Shown here piece by piece: positions 1 through 9,700 of a DNA stretch of 64,000 nucleotides. Source of the stretch: an uncultured Bacteroidota bacterium (lineage in GTDB: Bacteria; Bacteroidota; Bacteroidia; Flavobacteriales; Flavobacteriaceae). How positions within the stretch are numbered: position 1 is the first letter of the stretch; every line of letters begins with the position of its first letter. The stretch lies in contig CACOXF010000002.1 in the NCBI GenBank assembly GCA_902631125.1, forward strand, positions 1 through 64,000, in the 5' to 3' direction. The notes under the pieces are model-generated. The model saw nothing but the letters and a program-made list of their open reading frames with translations, was not told the DNA's origin and did no database searches. The translations under genes were made by a program, and so were the position numbers.

Positions 1-328
1 TCAAAAGATAAAAACTGAGTAGATACACGAAAAGATAATCAGCAGGGCGTGGTAAAAATCGAATCAACTTGTCTAGTATTCCAATAAAATCATAAGGATA
101 TGTAGAGGTAATTTGATAGGTAGGCATTCCACCAAATGCATTGTCAGCCCAATATGGCTCTTCGCCGTAGTCGGCACGATGCTCCAACACTTGTCGCTGC
201 ATCCCCTGAAACTGCTGAATATCAGACTGTACGATGACTTTACCACTTAGTAATGGATAGAAAAAACCCAGGGATAGCAAGGCTAAAAATATAACTGAAA
301 GAAAATGAGGAATGCTATTTTTTATCAT
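1..328 (-). CDS. YfhO-family membrane protein, N-terminal part (runs off left edge)
   Basis: Not in ORF track; reverse complement from CAT at 326-328 reads MIKNSIPHFLSVIFLALLSLGFFYPLLSGKVIVQSDIQQFQGMQRQVLEHRADYGEEPYWADNAFGGMPTYQITSTYPYDFIGILDKLIRFLPRPADYLFVYLLSFYLL without stop to position 1; resembles YfhO-like proteins of Flavobacteriia. Confidence 0.8.
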   Translation of the reverse strand, partial: MIKNSIPHFLSVIFLALLSLGFFYPLLSGKVIVQSDIQQFQGMQRQVLEHRADYGEEPYWADNAFGGMPTYQITSTYPYDFIGILDKLIRFLPRPADYLFVYLLSFYLL

Positions 329-403
329 TAATCAAGGACTTGAATGTCAAAAATACAATTCTAGGCGTTACTTGTACTAAAGCATTTCTTTATATTTGAG
401 TTC

Positions 404-1480
404 ATGAATCAATCCTGTTCGATATTATGTCTTTTTTTACTGTTCTTTTCTTCGACTGTGAGCAGTCAATATACACATATTATTAACAGTAATCGCCCCG
501 GTTTTACACAGGGAGCTTTTTCTGTTGGACCAGGTGTTTATCAGCTCGAGTTTGGGGCCTCTTATCGTCAAGACCGATTTGCTTCGCTAGCAGATGCAAT
601 AAGCAAAGGCGCAGGATTTACCATCGATCTCCGAACAGGTTTGATTTTGCAAAACCTTGAACTGATTTATCGAGTTGATTATCACAATGACCAACTATCT
701 TTTAATAACCCATCAGGAAGGTTGACCTATAATAGAGCTGGCACAAAAAAGAATACCCTTGGATTTAAACTTCTGCTTTTTGATCCATTTCGAAACTCTG
801 AGTGGTATAAGCCAGACACGAAAAGCTACAGGGCAAATAAAGGGGTTCGAGCTATTGATTTGGTTCCAGCATTATCACTTTATTTAGGATCTGAATTGAA
901 CCTTGGAAACATCTATCCCTATGGAGAACCTTTTTCACCTATTTTTGATCTGATGTCCCCCACACTAAAACAAAATCAGATTTCAGGAGAAGTCATGTTG
1001 ATTACACAAAACCATTTTCTAAATAATTTTGTGGTTGTAACAAATTGGGGAAGAAGATATTTGGGAAGTGCCAATGAACAAAATTTTATGTCGAGCAGTT
1101 TGATGATTCCCATCAAAAAAAGATTGATGGGTTTTGTAGAGCAAATAAGTGTTGACAGCAAGTTATCAACAGATGTATTTTTAACAGCTGGAGCTGTTTA
1201 TCTATTCAACGAAAACATACAAGTGGATATATTTTTGAGTCATACTTTCAAGAACACTCCAAGTATGTTCGCTGCAGGCATTGGTGTTTCTTATCGCATT
1301 GATCGTTACAACGACAATGGCATTCCCCAAGAAATAAAAGAATTAAGAAGACGACGCAAAAAAAATCGTATAGATCGAAAAATGAATGCTGAAAAAATAA
1401 AGGAATTTAGTGATCGTGAACGTGAAAGAAAAAAAGCAGAACGAAAACAAAAAAAAGCATCTAAAAAGAATAAACAATGA
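404..1480 (+). CDS. Outer-membrane transporter-like beta-barrel protein (PF13557-like), basic Lys/Arg-rich C-terminus
   Basis: Signal peptide, 'INSNRPGFTQGAFSVGPGVYQLEFGASY' barrel-like pattern; highly charged tail. Confidence 0.6.
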   Translation: MNQSCSILCLFLLFFSSTVSSQYTHIINSNRPGFTQGAFSVGPGVYQLEFGASYRQDRFASLADAISKGAGFTIDLRTGLILQNLELIYRVDYHNDQLSFNNPSGRLTYNRAGTKKNTLGFKLLLFDPFRNSEWYKPDTKSYRANKGVRAIDLVPALSLYLGSELNLGNIYPYGEPFSPIFDLMSPTLKQNQISGEVMLITQNHFLNNFVVVTNWGRRYLGSANEQNFMSSSLMIPIKKRLMGFVEQISVDSKLSTDVFLTAGAVYLFNENIQVDIFLSHTFKNTPSMFAAGIGVSYRIDRYNDNGIPQEIKELRRRRKKNRIDRKMNAEKIKEFSDRERERKKAERKQKKASKKNKQ

Positions 1481-2610
1481 AGCAATACAGCCTACATGAG
1501 GTAAAGACAAAAAAAGAATACCATGCTTTTTTTACATTCCCTTTTAAACTTTATGAAGGTTGTGATCAATGGGTTCCGCCCATCACCAAAGAAGAAAAAG
1601 CCATATTTAATCGTACGAAAAATCCTGTGTTTGAAAATGCCAAAGCCAAGCTCTTTGTCGTGAAAAATAGAAAGCAAATTATTGGTCGTGTAGCTGCATT
1701 AATCAATTGGATTGAGGTTAAAGAACAAGGCAAAACTAAGGTTCGTTTTGGGTGGTATGACACCATAGACGATCTCGACGTAAGTCGTATGCTTATCGAT
1801 GCTGTAAATTCGTGGGGGAAGCAAAATGGATTGACATATCTCGAAGGTCCAATGGGCTTTTCGAATATGGACAAAGCAGGGGTGTTGGTGCAAGGCTATG
1901 AATACAAAAACACTATGATCACGTGGTACCATTACCCCTATCAAAAGAAACACCTCGAAGAACTGGGACTTGTCAAACAAGCAGAATGGGTCGAGTTTCA
2001 AATTAAGATATTCAAGGCTGAAGATGCGCCTAAAAAGGTTAAGAAATACGCTGAACTCATTTCAAAACGATACGAATTGAGTGCACTTGAATTTTCGAAG
2101 CGTAAAGAGCTGATACCCTACGTCGATAAGATGTTTGACCTACTAAACAAGACCTATAACAACCTACAGTCTTTTGTGCCCATTCAGCCCTATCAAATTG
2201 CGCATTATAAAGAAAAGTATTTTACTTACATCCATCCCAGGTTTATCAAGTGTGTAGTAGACAAATCTGGCAATCTCATTGCCTTTGCCATCACCATGCC
2301 ATCCTTTTCAGAAGCCTTAAAGAAAGTGAATGGCTCTCTCTATCCATTTGGATTTCTTCACATTATACGTGCACTTCGAAAAAATAACAGAGCTTCATTT
2401 TATTTGATCGGTATCGATCCAGCCTATCAAAACAAAGGAGTGACAGCAATTTTGTTTGACGCCATCCAAAAAATGTTTAATGCACAAGGGATTACAAATG
2501 TGGAAACAAATCCTGAACTGGAAGAGAACAATTCGATTCAACTCATGTGGAAAAACTATGACCATGAACTACACAAGCGTCGTCGTACCTACAAAAAAGG
2601 CATCAGCTAG
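1477..2610 (+). CDS. GNAT-like N-acyltransferase family protein
   Basis: 377-aa ORF; 'FYLIGIDPAYQNKGVTAILFDAIQK' acetyl-CoA binding-like motif; 4-bp overlap with previous gene. Confidence 0.6.
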   Translation: MKQYSLHEVKTKKEYHAFFTFPFKLYEGCDQWVPPITKEEKAIFNRTKNPVFENAKAKLFVVKNRKQIIGRVAALINWIEVKEQGKTKVRFGWYDTIDDLDVSRMLIDAVNSWGKQNGLTYLEGPMGFSNMDKAGVLVQGYEYKNTMITWYHYPYQKKHLEELGLVKQAEWVEFQIKIFKAEDAPKKVKKYAELISKRYELSALEFSKRKELIPYVDKMFDLLNKTYNNLQSFVPIQPYQIAHYKEKYFTYIHPRFIKCVVDKSGNLIAFAITMPSFSEALKKVNGSLYPFGFLHIIRALRKNNRASFYLIGIDPAYQNKGVTAILFDAIQKMFNAQGITNVETNPELEENNSIQLMWKNYDHELHKRRRTYKKGIS

Positions 2611-2634
2611 TTTTTGTTTTTTTACTTTTGCCAA

Positions 2635-4005
2635 ATGCAAAATGAAGGTAAAACCATAGTCGCATCGGCTACTGCACCAGGCACAAGTGCCATTGCAATT
2701 GTTCGTCTGTCGGGTAGTAAAGCCATCAGCATCGCCGATCGTGTTTTTCGATCAGTACATGACAAAGCCCTTGTAAAGCAAAAATCTCATACCATTCATC
2801 TAGGTCATGTTGTGCAAAACGACAGCACTCTAGATGAGGTTCTTGTAAGTTTATTCAAAGGACCAAATTCATACACTGGCGAAGATATTGTTGAGATTTC
2901 GTGCCATGGATCAATCTATATTCAACAGCAATTGATACAATTGCTGCAAAAAGAAGGTGCACAAATGGCAGAGCCCGGCGAATTTACTCTTCGCGCTTTT
3001 ATGAATGGGAAAATGGATTTAACCCAAGCAGAATCAGTTGCAGACCTCATTGCCAGTGAAGGAGAAGCTGCACATCGAGTGGCCATACAGCAACTACGTG
3101 GGGGTATCAGTAATCAATTAGAACAACTGCGACAACAACTGATCGACTTTGCATCGTTGGTAGAACTTGAGCTTGATTTTAGCGAAGAGGATGTTGATTT
3201 TGCAGATCGAAATGCATTGGATAAACTATTACAAGATGCCCAAGAAACAATCAAATCACTTGTAGATTCATTTAATGTTGGGAATGCCATAAAACAAGGC
3301 GTTCCTGTTGCTATTGCAGGAAAGCCAAATGCTGGAAAATCGTCCTTGCTCAACGCACTTTCCCAAGAAGAAAAAGCCATCGTTTCAGAAATTGCAGGTA
3401 CCACACGTGATAGCATAGAAAATAATGTTACGATTGATGGGGTTCAGTTTAGATTTATCGATACTGCTGGTCTTCGAGAGACTAAAAATACTATCGAAGC
3501 CATAGGCGTTAAAAGGGCCAAAACTAAAATTTCAGACGCGCAAGTTCTTCTCTACGTAGTGGATCCAAAAACAATGACAATTGAAGACATCAAAACAGAG
3601 GTCAAAGCACTACAGCATCAAAACCCTTTGGTGTTGTTGAACAAGTCAGACCTTCATGATACAAATCAACTCATCAACCACAGCAAAAGGCTGGGTGATA
3701 TAGATTCAATCGTTATCTCAGCTGAAAAAGGTACAGGCTTGGACAAGTTGAAAAAACATCTGGTTCAGCTTGTGAATCACACCAACTACGATACGATTGT
3801 GAGCAATAGCCGTCATCACAATGAACTCCAACAAACCCTCACTGCGATTTTAACTGTTCGAAGAGGCTTGTTAAGTGGTTTGAGTGGTGATTTGTTGGCA
3901 GTTGATATGCGAACAGCACTGCATCATTTAGGTATGCTCACAGGATCGATTTCGTCTGATGAGCTCTTAGGAAATATCTTTGCTAATTTTTGTATCGGCA
4001 AATAA
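2635..4005 (+). CDS. mnmE: tRNA uridine-5-carboxymethylaminomethyl(34) synthesis GTPase MnmE
   Basis: GKPNAGKSSLLNAL, DTAGLRET, LNKSD GTPase motifs and C-terminal FCIGK; start set at ATG 2635 (MQNEGKTIVASATAPG) rather than 2614. Confidence 0.96.
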   Translation: MQNEGKTIVASATAPGTSAIAIVRLSGSKAISIADRVFRSVHDKALVKQKSHTIHLGHVVQNDSTLDEVLVSLFKGPNSYTGEDIVEISCHGSIYIQQQLIQLLQKEGAQMAEPGEFTLRAFMNGKMDLTQAESVADLIASEGEAAHRVAIQQLRGGISNQLEQLRQQLIDFASLVELELDFSEEDVDFADRNALDKLLQDAQETIKSLVDSFNVGNAIKQGVPVAIAGKPNAGKSSLLNALSQEEKAIVSEIAGTTRDSIENNVTIDGVQFRFIDTAGLRETKNTIEAIGVKRAKTKISDAQVLLYVVDPKTMTIEDIKTEVKALQHQNPLVLLNKSDLHDTNQLINHSKRLGDIDSIVISAEKGTGLDKLKKHLVQLVNHTNYDTIVSNSRHHNELQQTLTAILTVRRGLLSGLSGDLLAVDMRTALHHLGMLTGSISSDELLGNIFANFCIGK

Positions 4006-4041
4006 GTCAACTTCTGTAAAGGTCATGTATTGGAAAATAAA

Positions 4042-4064
4042 AAAGCCAGACAGAACCTGGCTTT
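4042..4064. terminator. Probable bidirectional terminator between convergent genes
   Basis: Perfect 8-bp inverted repeat AAAGCCAG-ACAGAAC-CTGGCTTT with A/T-rich flanks, between mnmE (+) stop and the next (-) gene stop. Confidence 0.6.
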
Positions 4065-4085
4065 ATCTTCAATTAAATGTAAATT

Positions 4086-5243
4086 TTACTCAGGAATACC
4101 TGTTCCCGATTTGTATGGCGCCCAGTTTGCATGTGCACACTTCCATCCTTGGTCAGTTGCTATCCATACAGATGATGCACGAGTACTGTATGCAACTTCT
4201 TTTTGGAAGTCAGTGAACGTATAAGATCCATTTGCGTAAAAAGTTAAAATAGCTGTTTTCATATCAGGTGAAAAATGAGTCTCAAAATCTCTGAGTTCAA
4301 AGGAGTTCCAAGAATAATTTTGTTCTTGTGTAATATTTTCAGTTGAAAAAGTGTAAAAGTCACCAAGATTGGAATCACCAGTCACCAAGCTAAAATCGTT
4401 AGAGATATATTTTGAAAAATCTTCAACGTTACCCTCAAGAATAGCATTTTGCATATTCTTTTGTGCCTCTATTAAACCATTACTTACGTCTGACTGATTT
4501 GCTTTTCTCCAATACACGGGCAAATTATACTGATAGGGAGATGAAGATGTTGCATAGTCAAAAGCTTTCAACTGAAAGTCCAAAGCCATTTCATAATCAC
4601 CTTTCATAGCAGCAATCTCTGCCCTTGAGTCAAGGGAGTTTGGTCCATTATGCAATTTTTCTAATTTATCTAATGAAGCAAATGCTGCATCATAATCTGG
4701 ACCATCACCTATTTCGCCATAAGCATGTGCATAAGCTAACATATTATATGCAGAAGCAGCGTTAGCAGGAAAGTTTGTAGCAAATTTTGAATACGTGCTC
4801 CAATCCTCTGTACTTGTCGAAAACCAATTGATTAGTGGACTGTTAGGAAAATCTGCAAGCGCTTTGTCATAAGTTAATGTCCAGTCGTCTTCCTCAGTTG
4901 TAGTCGCAACCAAAAGGTCATACCATGCCTTTTCTTCGAGGCTTAACTTGCTTGCATTTACTTCTGATAGCTTTGCTTTTCTTGAACCAAAATCTTGATT
5001 ACCCGAAGCTGCAGCAGCCAGAACTAGTTTTGCACACTCACACTTTTTATCTGAAATCATTACAGCTTTGGCCATTCCAACTGCAACCGATTGTTCGATA
5101 TTGACAAGGTGAGATATTGCTTGATTAATAATTTTTGCGGATACTGACTTACATTCTGAATCAGATATCCACTCTTGTGCATTTACAGAAAACATCAACA
5201 CAAGAGAAAATAAAGTGGTTTGTAATTTCATTTTTTGTTTCAT
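4086..5243 (-). CDS. Secreted hypothetical protein with C-terminal SnoaL/DUF4440-like (NTF2-fold) region
   Basis: Signal peptide; C-terminal 'YSTRASSVWIATDQGWKCAHANWAPY' resembles NTF2-like domains. Confidence 0.5.
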   Translation of the reverse strand: MKQKMKLQTTLFSLVLMFSVNAQEWISDSECKSVSAKIINQAISHLVNIEQSVAVGMAKAVMISDKKCECAKLVLAAAASGNQDFGSRKAKLSEVNASKLSLEEKAWYDLLVATTTEEDDWTLTYDKALADFPNSPLINWFSTSTEDWSTYSKFATNFPANAASAYNMLAYAHAYGEIGDGPDYDAAFASLDKLEKLHNGPNSLDSRAEIAAMKGDYEMALDFQLKAFDYATSSSPYQYNLPVYWRKANQSDVSNGLIEAQKNMQNAILEGNVEDFSKYISNDFSLVTGDSNLGDFYTFSTENITQEQNYSWNSFELRDFETHFSPDMKTAILTFYANGSYTFTDFQKEVAYSTRASSVWIATDQGWKCAHANWAPYKSGTGIPE

Positions 5244-5268
5244 TTTAGTTTATCTAAAATAAAAAAAA

Positions 5269-5979
5269 TTACTGTTTCAACACTCGTCTTGTCAACCACT
5301 CTTTATTGTCTTTGCGATACAATTTGATAATGTACATCCCATTATCGATAGTCCCTAAATCAACACTTGAATTATTTGTTTTCATCAACTGTTTTCCAGT
5401 GAGGTCATACACACGAATTTTCGAAATAATCTCTTGGTTTGTGTGAACAAATCCTTGTGTAGGATTTGGATATACAAAAAAATCAACAGTATTTTTAAAC
5501 TCTACATTCAAACTAGGGTCAGTTGAGCGAGTGTAGCTAAATCCACCACCACCGCCGTTTTGACCACCTCCACCACTAGTCCATGAGTTAAATATCAAAT
5601 CAATATGAATATCATCTGATTCCTGCGTAGTTCCTTGTGTGAGTTTTAAAACAATTCGAGTGTTTATTGGTGGTTTATTTCCACTTGGTCCATAAAAATC
5701 TTTAAAATTATCAAATACAAGATCGTTTTCAGAAGTCACACCAATCGCCCACAGGGTATGAGATGGACTCACACCATCATTGTAATATGACTCATCTTTA
5801 ATGTTGAACAACCCTCCGCCATTCCCTCGAGTCAACCATACATCATCAGAAATTCGATCTTGGTTATCTTCCTGATTAAAGTCAGAACCATTGGGTTTAG
5901 AAAAGGTTAAATCATCACCATCCCATATTGTCTGAGAAAAGCAAATAAAAGGAGCTATTAAGAGAAAAATATATTTCAT
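5269..5979 (-). CDS. Secreted T9SS type A sorting domain protein
   Basis: Signal peptide MKYIFLLIAPFICFSQ (start set at 5979); C-terminal 'VYPNPTQGFV...KIRVYDLTGKQL...LGTIDNGMYIIKLYRKDN...RRVLKQ'. Confidence 0.75.
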   Translation of the reverse strand: MKYIFLLIAPFICFSQTIWDGDDLTFSKPNGSDFNQEDNQDRISDDVWLTRGNGGGLFNIKDESYYNDGVSPSHTLWAIGVTSENDLVFDNFKDFYGPSGNKPPINTRIVLKLTQGTTQESDDIHIDLIFNSWTSGGGGQNGGGGGFSYTRSTDPSLNVEFKNTVDFFVYPNPTQGFVHTNQEIISKIRVYDLTGKQLMKTNNSSVDLGTIDNGMYIIKLYRKDNKEWLTRRVLKQ

Positions 5980-6065
5980 ACCAACAGAATTTATTTTTAA
6001 AGATACAATTCTTACGATAATTGCATTTTTCTTCGAATAGAAACACCTATTTTTGAAAAAAAAAG

Positions 6066-6806
6066 ATGCGATTTCTTCTGCTCTTTGCATTATTCATGTG
6101 TAGTATTACGCATGCACAAACGATTTTAAATTCAGAATCGTTATTGAATCACTCCAGTAGCAAAATAAACACACAAATCAATCTGTCTTTAAAATGGGAG
6201 TCAGGTAATGAAAATACTTTTACTTCTTTTAATCAAATATTGATCGGGATGAAACAGGAGCGTCAGCTTTGGCGACTTATCGTGGGTCACGATTATGAGG
6301 ATGATGAAGGGGAAATTGTAGCAAATGACTGGAGTGCACAACTTCGGCTAAACCACTTTGTCAACGATAAAAACTCAATCTATGGATTTATTCAGACACA
6401 AAACATTAAGGTGTTGCAAATGAACCATCGTAAACTTTTTGGAGGTGGCTATCGTCATTCACTGTTCAGCAACGATAGTCAGTACGTCGATCTTGCAGCT
6501 GGATTGTTTTATGAAGATGAAAAATATCCAAATCTTCAAACACACAAATATCGATTCAATATCAATATGTTTTTGCGTGTCAAACTGCTTAAAAAATTGT
6601 ATTTTAATTGTGTAACCTACTTTCAAATCAACACAAAAGATGTAAACGATATCCGGTTTTTTGTTGAGCCTAAAATCAATTTTGAACAAAATAAATTTGC
6701 CCTGTCCGTTGGCGCACAAAACAGGTATAATTCAACCCCATATTTACAAAATAAAAAGAATGATCTCTTGTCCCGAATTACTTTAATAATTAACCTATTT
6801 GAATAA
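6066..6806 (+). CDS. DUF2490/DUF481-like outer-membrane protein
   Basis: Signal peptide and predicted beta-strand-rich barrel. Confidence 0.5.
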   Translation: MRFLLLFALFMCSITHAQTILNSESLLNHSSSKINTQINLSLKWESGNENTFTSFNQILIGMKQERQLWRLIVGHDYEDDEGEIVANDWSAQLRLNHFVNDKNSIYGFIQTQNIKVLQMNHRKLFGGGYRHSLFSNDSQYVDLAAGLFYEDEKYPNLQTHKYRFNINMFLRVKLLKKLYFNCVTYFQINTKDVNDIRFFVEPKINFEQNKFALSVGAQNRYNSTPYLQNKKNDLLSRITLIINLFE

Positions 6807-6816
6807 TGCAAGTGTA

Positions 6817-7056
6817 ATGAGGAAGTTTATTTTTTTAATTATCATGAGTCCCTTTTTTGGCTGTAACATTGATGACAAATGCGGCGAAATAATCGATAAA
6901 GTTATTGATGATAATCGATTTTTTCTTGTTATCAGATTTGATAGCGGTGGTGGTACAAATCAAGCTGATTTTGACGGAGAATTGGTAGATGACATTGAAG
7001 TTAATGAAGAAATATTTTCAAGTTTCGACGAAGGGGAAAGCTACTGTGTAGAATGA
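6817..7056 (+). CDS. Small putative lipoprotein
   Basis: MRKFIFLIIMSPFFGC lipobox-like start at ATG 6817; short ORF. Confidence 0.5.
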   Translation: MRKFIFLIIMSPFFGCNIDDKCGEIIDKVIDDNRFFLVIRFDSGGGTNQADFDGELVDDIEVNEEIFSSFDEGESYCVE

Positions 7057-7434
7057 CTAGTGTTTGGTCATTTGCCCAGGTTTTAGCTCCTGACCTTTTC
7101 GAACATACTGACAACAAGCTGGTAGTCGATCATAAACCTTATCACTTGAAATGTGGTGTTCAGTGTCATGCCCTCTAGCAGCGATCCGCTTTTCGATTGT
7201 ATCCATGTCTGTTTTTAATCCATTGTAAATCAAACTCAATTGTCCCGAAGAAATATTCCAAGATGCATATTTAACACCATTCACTGAAAAAGCAGCTTTT
7301 TCAATTCGCTTTTTACACATATTGCAGTTGCCTAAAACTTCAATGCTTTTCTTTTGGTTTTTTGATGAACTTTCTTGTGCATAAGAGAGCACTGAAAAGT
7401 TTATAAATATTAAAAGGAAAATAAACTTACTCAT
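7057..7434 (-). CDS. Exported heavy-metal-associated (HMA) domain protein
   Basis: Signal peptide plus 'IEVLGNCNMCKKRIEKAAFSVNGVKYASWNISSGQLSLIY' HMA-like CxxC fold. Confidence 0.8.
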   Translation of the reverse strand: MSKFIFLLIFINFSVLSYAQESSSKNQKKSIEVLGNCNMCKKRIEKAAFSVNGVKYASWNISSGQLSLIYNGLKTDMDTIEKRIAARGHDTEHHISSDKVYDRLPACCQYVRKGQELKPGQMTKH

Positions 7435-7443
7435 GGTTTAAAT

Positions 7444-9645
7444 TTACAAATTATATCGCAAACCCACATATATCATACGTCCATAGACAGGAGAGTACAC
7501 AAGGCTCGAATCAAAAGACGATGAAAAGGGTTGGTCAGCAGACAAAATAGGTTGTGATTGTTTGTAATTTGTGAGGTTTTCACCTCCTACATAGATTTCA
7601 AAATTAGGTTTTGGGATATAGGTAATCTGAGCGTTTATCAATCCAAAAGCACCACTTTCATAGCCATTTGGGTGTTGGAAAGTTACAGGAATGCGCTGAG
7701 GACCTGTATGGTGATAGGTTACATCAGCTCTCAACTTATCCCCTACATACCCAAGATTCAAAAAATACCGCTGTTTTGGCTGTAGAGGCTTTTGCTTTTT
7801 TGCAGCAACATAATCAATCTGTACATCATAAAACTTATAGGAAAAACGAGCGTCTATCATTCTAAACAAACGAGCGTCCAGCCCAAACTGTAAACTGTTT
7901 GCATAGCTATCACCATCAAGGTTATAAAATGATACTTGCCCTGGTGTTTCCCAATCGACAACAACCTGATTGACAAATGATGTTCGAAATAAATCTAGAT
8001 TAACATTCAGTGGAATTGAACCGATTTGAAAGCCTTTCAAATAACTCACACCATAGTTCCACGCATGCTCTGGTAGTAACCCATAATTATGGCCTTGGAA
8101 TTCAGAGATAAGTACCGTTCTGGCAGATCCAAACAGTTTTTGATTTTCGGCAAATACAGCCGCTACACGACGTCCACTACCCATAGAAAATCGTAAACTA
8201 GAGGTGTCTGTAAAAGCATAACGCAAATGAGCACGAGGTGTAACAAAACTGCCGATATGATTGTGATGATCAAAGCGAATACCCAACACCATGCGAAGTC
8301 GCTCAAGACTGTCGTAACTGTATTCAAAAAAAGCACCCACTGAACTATCATTTCTATTTGTTGACTGCACTTCTACTGTTTCATCGTAGTGGTCATATGC
8401 GAACTGAAGTCCTGTTTTAAATTTATGAAGTGTGTTACTCAGAATAGAGTTAAATATCATATTTGAAAACATACTCTTATGGCGAATATCATATGGTCGA
8501 AAACCAAAATATGACTGCTGGTTGTGGTCGCTGTAAGACAACTGAACGCCAAAACTTTTATAGGGCAAATCAGGAAAAACATAGCCAAGTTTAAGCGAAG
8601 TTTCATATCGCTTTGTCAGCATCTCACTCCCCCACACTGCTGTTGTATTTTTATGCATTTTTGGAGTATAGTTTGTTTGCCCAAAAAGTTTATTATCATG
8701 AAGTATTCTGATATTTAAGAAAGACACCCAACCCTTTTTTGTATCTAGGTATTGAAAGCGAGTGAGGATATTCACTTGGTCGGAAAGAGGCATATCCAAA
8801 AACTTATCATCATTTTTATCATTCCTCTCTTTAAGTTCATTATAATGTACAAATAAATTTGCAGACCACTTGCTGGAAAAGTTAACTTTTGTATGAACAT
8901 TCAACTCATTTCGGCTATCAAAAGAACGAAAAAGATTGAGGAACAATCTTTCACTTGTTAAAGGTTTTTTCAATTCAGAATTGATTTGACCTGTGATGCT
9001 TTCATACCCATTTATCACACTTCCAGCGCCTTTGGTTATTTGCAAGCTTTCGATCCATGTGCCAGGGATAAAGCTCAAACCATACAACTGAGATGCTCCT
9101 CTAATCGTTGGTATGTTTTCCTCTGTAAAAAGTAAATAAGGGCTGGGTAAACCCATCATTTTCACTTGCTTAACACCTGTGAGCGCATTGTCAAAATTGA
9201 CATCAATGGCTGGGTTGGTTTCAAAACTTTCAGAAAGATTGCAACAGGCAGCTTTTAGGAGTTCATCGCTACTGACATTCAAAACACTTTGTGCAGACAG
9301 AAAAGACAATTGACTCGTTTTTTTCCGTTTAGAAACAACAACTTCGTCTAGGTTTGAAACTTCTTTACGCTTTAAAATGTGGATGATTGTTTTTGAGTTT
9401 TGTATGCTGAGGGTATCGGATGTAAAACCCACGTAAGAGATGACCAATTGAGAATCGGAGGGCAGTTTTTGCATTGAAAATTTGCCGTCGACGTCACTAA
9501 CAGTTCCTTTATTTGTTGTAAGCCAATACACATTCGCACCCGGCAGTGGGTTGCTTTCATCATCCCCAAAAACAGTACCTGATAAAATGTCTTGCGCTTG
9601 CACATAACAGAAACCAAAAAATAAAAGCAAGATTCTTAACATCAC
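7444..9645 (-). CDS. TonB-dependent receptor with carboxypeptidase-regulatory-like N-terminal domain
   Basis: N-terminal 'LSGTVFGDDESNPLPGANVYWLTTNKGTVSDVDGKFSM', plug and barrel; C-terminal aromatic/Leu. Confidence 0.9.
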   Translation of the reverse strand: MMLRILLLFFGFCYVQAQDILSGTVFGDDESNPLPGANVYWLTTNKGTVSDVDGKFSMQKLPSDSQLVISYVGFTSDTLSIQNSKTIIHILKRKEVSNLDEVVVSKRKKTSQLSFLSAQSVLNVSSDELLKAACCNLSESFETNPAIDVNFDNALTGVKQVKMMGLPSPYLLFTEENIPTIRGASQLYGLSFIPGTWIESLQITKGAGSVINGYESITGQINSELKKPLTSERLFLNLFRSFDSRNELNVHTKVNFSSKWSANLFVHYNELKERNDKNDDKFLDMPLSDQVNILTRFQYLDTKKGWVSFLNIRILHDNKLFGQTNYTPKMHKNTTAVWGSEMLTKRYETSLKLGYVFPDLPYKSFGVQLSYSDHNQQSYFGFRPYDIRHKSMFSNMIFNSILSNTLHKFKTGLQFAYDHYDETVEVQSTNRNDSSVGAFFEYSYDSLERLRMVLGIRFDHHNHIGSFVTPRAHLRYAFTDTSSLRFSMGSGRRVAAVFAENQKLFGSARTVLISEFQGHNYGLLPEHAWNYGVSYLKGFQIGSIPLNVNLDLFRTSFVNQVVVDWETPGQVSFYNLDGDSYANSLQFGLDARLFRMIDARFSYKFYDVQIDYVAAKKQKPLQPKQRYFLNLGYVGDKLRADVTYHHTGPQRIPVTFQHPNGYESGAFGLINAQITYIPKPNFEIYVGGENLTNYKQSQPILSADQPFSSSFDSSLVYSPVYGRMIYVGLRYNL

Positions 9646-9700
9646 AGTCGCAAGTTAACACAATCATCTTACACAAAAAAGATTAACTTAGTAACTATAA

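Noticed and set aside
1566-1874. 102-aa minus-strand ORF
   Set aside because: Antisense shadow of the GNAT-like gene 1477-2610; no independent coding signal.
5520-5590. Gly-rich run (GGGGQNGGGGG) as a functional repeat
   Set aside because: Looks like a simple flexible linker in a T9SS cargo protein; no further pattern.
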